A program made the translations under genes and the position numbers. Under the pieces are notes generated by a model that saw nothing but the letters and a program-made list of their open reading frames with translations, was not told where the DNA came from and made no database searches. This document shows positions 1 through 5,218 of a stretch of DNA of 9,500 nucleotides, one piece after another. The stretch is from Hydrogenovibrio sp. UBA650 (GTDB taxonomy: Bacteria; Pseudomonadota; Gammaproteobacteria; Thiomicrospirales; Thiomicrospiraceae). Where the stretch lies: assembly GCA_002299245.1 (NCBI GenBank), contig DBOI01000129.1, positions 1 to 9,500 on the forward strand, written 5' to 3'. Numbering within the stretch: the stretch's first letter is position 1; every line of letters starts with the position of its first letter.

Positions 1-701
1 TCGATCACTTCATTGAGCTGATTATCGTCATTCGGCATCACGATCAAGCCATTGCCTGGAACTGTTCGTACCAAATGGTGGAACTGTTTTTGAATATCCT
101 TAACCGAATCAAAAATATCGGCGTGATCAAATTCCAAGTTATTCAGCACACAAGTTCGCGGATGGTAGTGAACAAACTTGGAGCGCTTATCAAAAAACGC
201 GGTGTCGTATTCATCGGCTTCGACCACAAAAAATGGCGCATCACCCAGGCGTGCCGAAACCCCAAAGTTTTCCGGCACACCGCCAATTAAGAATCCAGGC
301 TTAAGATCGGCGAATTCAAGAATCCAAGCGACCATTGAGGCGGTTGAGGTTTTGCCGTGAGTTCCGGCAACGGCAATTACCCAACGGTCTTTAAGAACCT
401 GTTCCGCCAGCCATTGCGGCCCGGAGTTATAGGACTGCTGCGCATTCAAGGTTGCTTCAACTGCCGCATGCCCCCTACTCTTGGCATTGCCAATCACCAC
501 ATCATCCGGCTCGGCTTTAAGAAACTCAGTGGAATCATCCTCCATAACTTCAATACCGGCCTGCTCAAGTTGAGTACTCATTGGCGGGTATATCGCCTTG
601 TCAGCGCCAGTGACCTCATGACCCATCGCTTTGGCGATTTGAGCGATGCCGCCCATAAAGGTTCCAGCGATGCCTAAGATATGAATTTTTTGTGGTTTCA
701 C
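1..701 (-). CDS. mpl: UDP-N-acetylmuramate:tripeptide ligase Mpl, N-terminal part (cut by window edge)
   Basis: Mpl is a cytoplasmic Mur-ligase-family enzyme of murein recycling. It joins the recovered tripeptide L-Ala-gamma-D-Glu-meso-DAP to UDP-MurNAc using ATP, feeding the product back into peptidoglycan synthesis. Reading the minus strand from GTG at 701 gives 233 residues, then the gene leaves the window; the family is about 450 residues, so roughly half is missing. Visible landmarks: nucleotide-fold start HILGIAGTFMGG (residues 7-18), YPPMST (38-43), SGPQWL (93-98), the ATP-binding P-loop GTHGKTS (113-119), EADEYD (161-166), FFDKRSKFVHY (169-179) and NNLEFDHADIF (187-197). These follow E. 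coli Mpl closely as I remember it, and separate it from MurC. The GTG start is supported by AAGGA on the minus strand about 7 nt upstream and by its position just before the conserved N-terminus. It is divergent from rnd, with 48 bp between the start codons. Confidence 0.95.
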   Translation of the reverse strand, partial: MKPQKIHILGIAGTFMGGIAQIAKAMGHEVTGADKAIYPPMSTQLEQAGIEVMEDDSTEFLKAEPDDVVIGNAKSRGHAAVEATLNAQQSYNSGPQWLAEQVLKDRWVIAVAGTHGKTSTASMVAWILEFADLKPGFLIGGVPENFGVSARLGDAPFFVVEADEYDTAFFDKRSKFVHYHPRTCVLNNLEFDHADIFDSVKDIQKQFHHLVRTVPGNGLIVMPNDDNQLNEVI

Positions 702-718
702 GGATTATTCCTTGCTCT

Positions 719-740
719 AGTTTAAGCTTGGTCTTAAACT
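719..740. promoter_or_regulatory. perfect 8-bp dyad between mpl and rnd
   Basis: AGTTTAAG (719-726) and CTTAAACT (733-740) are exact reverse complements around a 6-base centre, CTTGGT. The dyad fills nearly half of the 48-bp divergent spacer and ends 9 bp before the rnd start codon. It could be an operator shared by both genes or a hairpin in the rnd leader. No convincing -35/-10 pair is visible in the spacer in either direction, although TATAAA-like strings lie at 739-746, so the promoters may overlap the coding ends. The symmetry is seen directly; its function is inferred. Confidence 0.45.
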
Positions 741-749
741 TTATAAGTT

Positions 750-1934
750 ATGCAAAACCAAGCCTACTTATCGGTTACCACCGAATCCCAATTGGACGAT
801 TACTGCCAACAGATTCTAGCAAATCCGGCCATTACTTGGCTTGCAATTGATACCGAATTTGTCAGAGTCGATACCTTTTTTCCTGAACTCAGTCTGGTGC
901 AGATTCAAACCTGTCTCGGTGAGACTGCGATTATTGATCCTCTGGCGATTTTCGATTCAAGCCAATCAGACAAGCCATTAAACTCATTGGTGAAACTGCT
1001 GGCTTCGTGTAATATAGTCAAAGTATTCCATTCAGCACGGCAGGACATTGAAGTCCTGTATCAACTTGAAGGCGTTATGCCTCAAGCCATTTTTGATACC
1101 CAAATTGCTTCTGTATTTAAAAAACACGGTGAACTCGCTGGCTTTGCTCGCGTGATTCAAGCCGAACTCAATGTCGAGTTGGCTAAATCACAGACTCGAA
1201 CCAACTGGCATGCCCGTCCTCTGAGCGAAGAGCAGATTGAGTATGCACTTGATGATGTGCGCTATTTAGCGCCGCTATATGAAAAGTATCTCGATGAGTT
1301 GAGTCAACCACAGCTCGATGCCGTCTATGAAGATTGCGAGTTACTGCTGGATGAATCACTTTATAAACCCGACCCGCACAGCGCTGGCAGCCGGATTAAG
1401 AATTTAAAAGGCCTGCGCCCCAAAAACCGGGCTATCGTCAACACACTCGCAGAGTGGCGAGAAACTTACGCAATTGAAAACAATCAACCTAAAAAGTGGG
1501 TGATGAGCGATGATGTCATAGTACACATTGCCAAGCGCCCACCAAAAACCGTTGAAGCACTTTACAAGGTTCCGGGAATCAAGTCTTCCTCGGTAAAAGA
1601 CTATGGAAGCATTTGGATTGAGCTCATTGATGAGGTCTTCAGTTTAGACCCTGAAAACTTTCCTAAACCAGAGCCTAAAGAGAAAAAAACCGATGCCGAT
1701 GAAGACAGGTTGATTAGCTATTTGCAGAGCTATATTAATCAGGTCGCCGATGACTTTAATTTAAACGTCAATCAGTTGATCAGTAAACGCCAACTACTGG
1801 CTCTGGTTCGTAGAGAAGAGAGTTTAACTGGCTGGCGAAAGCTAATGATTGGCGAACAAATTCAACAACTTCTAGATGGCCAGGCCTGTTTAAAAGTAGA
1901 AAACCAACAGATCAAATTAATACAAAATTCATAA
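750..1934 (+). CDS. rnd: ribonuclease D (3'-5' exoribonuclease, DEDD family)
   Basis: RNase D trims the 3' ends of tRNA precursors and other small RNAs in the cytoplasm, using two metal ions. The 394-residue product is slightly longer than E. coli RNase D (about 375). The DEDDy catalytic set is complete: D34 and E36 in IDTEF, D99 in FHSARQDIEVL, and Y165 and D169 in EYALDDVRYL. The exonuclease domain spans about 8-185. A helical HRDC-type domain follows at about 217-295 (GLRPKNRAIV, then KRPPKTVEALYKVPGI). A charged linker (about 300-320) leads to a second HRDC-like region at the C-terminus. The start is forced: an in-frame TAA lies at 744-746, and no other Met occurs before the catalytic motifs. 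There is no recognisable Shine-Dalgarno, which is unusual here, and the 719-740 dyad sits just upstream. No strong terminator follows before the next gene 69 bp downstream. Confidence 0.95.
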   Translation: MQNQAYLSVTTESQLDDYCQQILANPAITWLAIDTEFVRVDTFFPELSLVQIQTCLGETAIIDPLAIFDSSQSDKPLNSLVKLLASCNIVKVFHSARQDIEVLYQLEGVMPQAIFDTQIASVFKKHGELAGFARVIQAELNVELAKSQTRTNWHARPLSEEQIEYALDDVRYLAPLYEKYLDELSQPQLDAVYEDCELLLDESLYKPDPHSAGSRIKNLKGLRPKNRAIVNTLAEWRETYAIENNQPKKWVMSDDVIVHIAKRPPKTVEALYKVPGIKSSSVKDYGSIWIELIDEVFSLDPENFPKPEPKEKKTDADEDRLISYLQSYINQVADDFNLNVNQLISKRQLLALVRREESLTGWRKLMIGEQIQQLLDGQACLKVENQQIKLIQNS

Positions 1935-1965
1935 TCGGAAAACGATTTATTTCACAATCAACCGC

Positions 1966-1971
1966 TATAAT
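1966..1971 (+). promoter_or_regulatory. candidate -10 box for the phosphofructokinase gene
   Basis: A perfect TATAAT lies 32 bp before the GTG start of the downstream gene, in the 69-bp gap after rnd. The -35 region is poor: only T-rich hexamers around 1942-1951 are available at usable spacing, and there is no TGn extension. A start site near 1978 would give a leader of about 25 nt carrying the AAGGGA ribosome site at 1990-1995. This suggests the gene can be transcribed apart from rnd. The hexamer is seen; promoter activity is inferred. Confidence 0.4.
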
Positions 1972-2003
1972 CTGCGCAATATCAATATTAAGGGATTTTT
2001 ATC

Positions 2004-3308
2004 GTGACTGAGGCTGATCAGCAAACAGCAGCAAACAAACCAAGACGCAATGTTCTTTACGCCCAGGCTGGTGGCGTTACCGCTGTCATCAATGCCAGTG
2101 CTGCCGCAGTCATTGAAACCATCAAACAACATCCAGATGTATTTGGTAAGACCTACGCAGCCTTAAACGGGATTCACGGCGTACTCGAAGAAAACCTGCT
2201 TGACCTGACTGATATTAGCAATGAAACACTGGATAAGATGAAATATTATCCAGGAGCAGTTTTCAAGGCCTGTCGATTTGACCTGGATCCTCTGGAGCAC
2301 AATCCTGAACAGTACCAGCGTGTACTGGAAGTTTTCAAAACTTACGATATTGGCTACTTTTTATATAACGGTGGCAATGGCTCCATGGTCACTGCGCTAA
2401 AGGTTGCCGAATACTGCTGCAAACACGGTCACAAAGTCGACTGTATTGGTGTACCGAAAACCATCGATAATGATCTGGATATTACCCACTGTAGTCCCGG
2501 CTATGGCAGTGCAGCCAAATACATCGCTACCAGTTTTATTGAAGCCGCCACCGATATTCGTGCCATGCATGAAACCTCGTCAAAGTTCTTTGTGATGGAA
2601 ACCATGGGGCGTGATGCCGGTTGGTTAACCATTGCCGCCGGCCTGATAAAAGACGTTATTCCCGATGCGCCGGTCATTATTCTGCCCGCAGAACGCAAAT
2701 TCAATAAAGACAAGTTCCTGGCTAAAATTGACCAGCTGATTGAAAGCAAAGGTTACTGTGTCTGTGCCGTTTCTGAAGGCCTCCAGGATGAAAACGGGAA
2801 CTACCTATCCATTGCCACCATTGAACACACTATTGAGCGCGATTATGTACAGTTGGGTGGCGCAGGTTCAGTTTTGGCTCGAATTGTAAACCAACATCTG
2901 GACAGTAAAACTCACTGCGCCATTCCAGATTACTGCCAAAGATCAGCCAGTCATCTGGTCTCGGAAACTGACTGGCAGATTGCCTATGATGCAGGTAAAG
3001 CCGCTGTAAAAGCCGCTTTAAATGATGAACATGGGGTTCTGCCTATCGTCAAACAAACGGGTTCAAATCCATTCAGCTACTGTTATGAAACCATCTCTTT
3101 AGTAGACGTCGCGAATCTGGATAAACAGGTGCCAGATGAATTTATCACTGAAGATGGTATGGACATCACTGAAGCTGCTTTAGAGTATTTAAGGCCGCTG
3201 GTTCAAGGAGAGCGCCCGCTTAGGTTTAAAAATGGCCTGCCAGATTTGGAGCCAATTGAGTTCTCGGCTGTCGAAAAACAGTTGCCAGAGTTTATAGCGA
3301 TTAAATAA
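2004..3308 (+). CDS. pfp: 6-phosphofructokinase, pyrophosphate-type family (phosphoryl donor uncertain)
   Basis: This enzyme phosphorylates fructose 6-phosphate to fructose 1,6-bisphosphate in the cytoplasm. PPi-using family members run reversibly in glycolysis and gluconeogenesis. The 434-residue product is longer than the ATP enzyme PfkA of E. coli (320), as is usual for PPi types. Landmarks: AQAGGVTAVIN (20-30), the donor loop GGNGS (123-127), catalytic PKTIDND (151-157; D155 matches E. coli D127), PGYGSAAKY (165-173), the substrate loop METMGRDAGW (198-207), PAER (228-231) and the late loop around QRSASH (312-317). Lys152 after the proline is the PPi-type residue. The position usually Asp in PPi enzymes is Gly126 here, as in ATP enzymes, so the donor is not settled. 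The GTG start has AAGGGA (1990-1995) 8 nt upstream. The gene probably has its own promoter after rnd and ends at the bidirectional terminator near 3390. Confidence 0.9.
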   Translation: MTEADQQTAANKPRRNVLYAQAGGVTAVINASAAAVIETIKQHPDVFGKTYAALNGIHGVLEENLLDLTDISNETLDKMKYYPGAVFKACRFDLDPLEHNPEQYQRVLEVFKTYDIGYFLYNGGNGSMVTALKVAEYCCKHGHKVDCIGVPKTIDNDLDITHCSPGYGSAAKYIATSFIEAATDIRAMHETSSKFFVMETMGRDAGWLTIAAGLIKDVIPDAPVIILPAERKFNKDKFLAKIDQLIESKGYCVCAVSEGLQDENGNYLSIATIEHTIERDYVQLGGAGSVLARIVNQHLDSKTHCAIPDYCQRSASHLVSETDWQIAYDAGKAAVKAALNDEHGVLPIVKQTGSNPFSYCYETISLVDVANLDKQVPDEFITEDGMDITEAALEYLRPLVQGERPLRFKNGLPDLEPIEFSAVEKQLPEFIAIK

Positions 3309-3334
3309 CTTTGATTAAGCAACTTTGATTAAAT
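3307..3334 (+). repeat. 14-bp tandem duplication at the phosphofructokinase stop codon
   Basis: AACTTTGATTAA occurs at 3307-3318 and again at 3321-3332, a 14-bp period. The first copy includes the last two bases of the stop codon. A degenerate third unit (CACTTT) follows. It looks like a small replication-slippage duplication with no evident function. Confidence 0.6.
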
Positions 3335-3380
3335 CACTTTAGTCGATCATCGCCATTCAGCTTGTGTTTCAACAGGCATT

Positions 3381-3409
3381 AAAAAACCCGCTCTATGGCG
3401 GGTTTTTTT
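3381..3409. terminator. bidirectional rho-independent terminator between convergent genes
   Basis: AAAAAACCCGC (3381-3391) pairs perfectly with GCGGGTTTTTT (3398-3408) around the 6-nt loop TCTATG, giving a GC-rich core flanked by an A-tract on one side and seven T on the other. It is therefore intrinsic in both directions. It ends the phosphofructokinase transcript on the plus strand and the lipoprotein transcript (stop at 3430-3432) on the minus strand. Confidence 0.92.
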
Positions 3410-3429
3410 ATCACTCTATCGAGAGTTAA

Positions 3430-3999
3430 TTACTTGTTCATGCTAGTGAACTTAGCGATCAGATCAACAGGCTTCTTCTTTTTGTTGTTCTTGTTTAGAA
3501 CATAAACAACGGTTTCACCTTTAGGGCCTGCACCAATTTGCGTGAACATGTAAGATGGATGACCTAACTTACGCACGTGATCCATCTCTGGCTTGTCGCT
3601 GAATACATAGATACGACCGCTCTTGTGCATTTCACCGTAAAAGTTAGAAGTGTCTTCAAGCTTACCATCAAACATCATAGCAGCAGTGGTATTGGCACCC
3701 TTCTTCTTATCCGCTTTTGGTAAGCCAAATACAATTGTTTCACCATTTGGTCCCGCGCCAATGCGAGTCAAACGGTAAGCTGTTTCACCAACAGACTTAT
3801 AAGACTTAAAGGTCTTTTGATCGTAGAATACGTTGATACGGCCATCGTCGTGAGATTCAAAAATCTGGATTGATTTTGCAGCTTCTGCTTTTACAGCAGT
3901 CGCTTCTTTGTTAGCTACTTTTTCGGTAGTGTTGACACATCCAGTTAAAGCAACTGAAGCAGCTACAAATGCAGCAGCAAATAGAGAAGTTAAACGCAT
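3430..3999 (-). CDS. small lipoprotein with two copies of one domain, function unknown
   Basis: The 189-residue product starts with a short basic and hydrophobic signal (1-20) ending in the lipobox LTGC, so Cys21 should be lipidated. Val at +2 (no Asp) predicts sorting to the outer membrane. After an Ala/Lys/Glu-rich linker (about 22-43), two related segments follow at about 44-100 and 119-175. GRINVF (53-58) matches GRIYVF (128-133), and RIGAGPNGETIV (79-90) matches QIGAGPKGETVV (154-165), both at an exact 75-residue offset. Each unit ends in a lysine-rich stretch (KKK at 98-100, KKKK at 173-176). I do not recognise the family; the pattern suggests a small periplasmic beta-rich module. The ATG is supported by AGGA on the minus strand (4007-4010), 7 nt upstream. 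It stands alone, convergent with the phosphofructokinase and divergent from the next gene, and shares the terminator at 3381-3409. Confidence 0.85.
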   Translation of the reverse strand: MRLTSLFAAAFVAASVALTGCVNTTEKVANKEATAVKAEAAKSIQIFESHDDGRINVFYDQKTFKSYKSVGETAYRLTRIGAGPNGETIVFGLPKADKKKGANTTAAMMFDGKLEDTSNFYGEMHKSGRIYVFSDKPEMDHVRKLGHPSYMFTQIGAGPKGETVVYVLNKNNKKKKPVDLIAKFTSMNK

Positions 4000-4265
4000 A
4001 ATAATATCCTACGTAATTAGAATTGAAACAATGTAAAACCCGCAAAGCTAATATGTAACGGGGTTTTGATTTGCTTAAATTTTAAAAACCGTTTGTAAAA
4101 ACCAGATAACAGAAAAATGACAGTTTTATTAAGCTCAGAGTTTAATCAAACTAATTTAATAATTAATAGCCCATTCAGATATCTGTCTAACAGCTGCAAA
4201 TTATTTTGCAAACAGGCCTGCTATAAACTACTCTTAGCAGCAAAAATAGAATATAGGAAGATACA
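4000..4265. promoter_or_regulatory. AT-rich divergent spacer, presumed promoters for both flanking genes
   Basis: This 266-bp gap separates two divergent starts and must hold both promoters, but I cannot place them firmly. On the plus side, TATAAA (4222-4227) lies directly after a CAGGCCTG octamer (4213-4220) and about 38 bp before the ATG at 4266; no good -35 is seen at 16-18 bp. On the minus side, AAAACCC (4035-4041) and GGGTTTT (4061-4067) form an inverted repeat with a 19-nt loop in the lipoprotein leader, close to weak TACATT-like hexamers. The AGGAAG ribosome site of the downstream gene is at 4255-4260. No ORF here looks credible. Confidence 0.4.
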
Positions 4266-5105
4266 ATGCTGATTACTCACTCTGGGCGCTTTCATGCCGA
4301 TGAAGTTTTTGCCACCTCAATGGTGCTGATGGTAGAACAACACGAGGTTCTTAGAACTCGCGACCAAGCTGAGATTGACAAAGGTAGCATTGTGTTGGAT
4401 GTCGGCTCTGAATATAACCCGGACACCTTGCGTTTTGACCACCATCAAAACAGCTTCACTAGAGAGCGAGAAGACGGAACTCCCTTCGCCACGGCTGGCC
4501 TGATATGGGAACACTATGGCAGTCGTATTCTACAATCCAGAGGCCTGGAAGGTTCTGAGCAGATAACATACGCGCTGAAGTGGGTTGATGACAAACTGAT
4601 TAAAGATATCGATGCGGTCGATAATGGTATGTACCTGGAAGACCCTAGACCATCGGTTTCGATGATCATTGGCCTGATGAATCAGTCGAGCGATGATGAG
4701 GACAAGCAGTTAGCGGCTTTCAATAAAGCGGTAACCTTTACTTCTGACATTATGGAAAACCTAGTCGCCTCAGCGATTAAAGAAGCTCAAGTTGCCTCTG
4801 AACTGATGGCCTTAATGGAAACCGTTGAAAACGGAATTCTGGTTTTAGAGAAAAACCTGCCTTATAAAGATTTCATCAGTAAACACCCGGAAGTCAGACG
4901 CGTTGTTTACCCTCGCAATGAAGAGCAGTTTGGAGTTTACTGCAATGGCAGAGAAAACCATCTGCCAAAACGTTTCCGCGGCCTTCGAGATCAAGAACTG
5001 TGTGAGGTTACAGGCCTGGAAGATGCGGTTTTCTGTCATAAATCTGGCTTTATGAGCGTCACTCTCAGTCTGGAAAGCGCGCTGTTTATGGCAAGGTCTG
5101 AGTAA
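4266..5105 (+). CDS. MYG1-family (UPF0160) DHH-like metal-dependent hydrolase
   Basis: The 279-residue product matches the MYG1/UPF0160 family across its length. Family hallmarks: THSGRFHADEVFAT (4-17), with His5, His10 and Asp12 as likely metal ligands; IVLDVG (42-47); RFDHHQ (56-61), the DHH-like motif; WVDDKLIKDIDAVDNG (106-121); and near the C-terminus VVYPRNEEQFGVY (213-225) and FCHKSGFM (256-263). Human MYG1 has been reported as a 3'-5' RNA exonuclease in the nucleus and mitochondria; the bacterial role is not established to my knowledge. No signal peptide or membrane segment is seen, so it is presumably cytoplasmic. AGGAAG (4255-4260), 5 nt before the ATG, supports the start. It appears to be a single-gene unit, convergent with the giant membrane-protein gene, with a hairpin at 5163-5187 as possible terminator. 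Two AGGCCTG words lie inside it. The family call is firm; the substrate is unknown. Confidence 0.88.
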   Translation: MLITHSGRFHADEVFATSMVLMVEQHEVLRTRDQAEIDKGSIVLDVGSEYNPDTLRFDHHQNSFTREREDGTPFATAGLIWEHYGSRILQSRGLEGSEQITYALKWVDDKLIKDIDAVDNGMYLEDPRPSVSMIIGLMNQSSDDEDKQLAAFNKAVTFTSDIMENLVASAIKEAQVASELMALMETVENGILVLEKNLPYKDFISKHPEVRRVVYPRNEEQFGVYCNGRENHLPKRFRGLRDQELCEVTGLEDAVFCHKSGFMSVTLSLESALFMARSE

Positions 5106-5162
5106 AACTCAATAAAAAAGCAGAGTACCCAGTCTTAGCTACTTAGGTACGCCCTTTAAGAC

Positions 5163-5190
5163 CAGGCCTGTAAAAATAACAGGCCTGTTA
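5163..5190. terminator. hairpin of two CAGGCCTG octamers between convergent genes, possible terminator
   Basis: CAGGCCTGT (5163-5171) can pair with ACAGGCCTG (5179-5187): a 9-bp stem with a 7-nt A-rich loop. The second copy is also the 12-bp palindrome AACAGGCCTGTT (5179-5190). It lies 58 bp after the MYG1-family stop and 32 bp before the stop of the opposing gene, where terminators are expected. The tail on the plus strand is only TTAAATTTAG, and the minus-strand tail is not T-rich, so it is not a textbook intrinsic terminator. A weaker hairpin (GTACC at 5125-5129 with GGTAC at 5146-5150) lies just upstream. Confidence 0.5.
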
Positions 5191-5218
5191 AATTTAGTTT
5201 AATTCGTCACTTTGCTTG

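Noticed and set aside
75..677. Plus-strand open frames opposite mpl (75-290, 178-360, 357-677)
   Set aside because: They overlap each other and lie antisense to a well-conserved Mpl reading frame; their translations show no domain-like pattern.
1933..1947. AATCG-GAAAA-CGATT hairpin after rnd as a terminator
   Set aside because: Only five base pairs and no clean T-tract; more likely chance, leaving open some read-through from rnd into the next gene.
2501..2749. Minus-strand open frame of 82 codons inside the phosphofructokinase gene
   Set aside because: It is antisense to the conserved catalytic region and has no separate start signals or recognisable composition.
729..5164. Ten-base word TGGTCTTAAA shared by the mpl/rnd spacer and, inverted, the 5155-5164 spacer
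   Set aside because: Ten-base matches are expected by chance many times in a window of this size.
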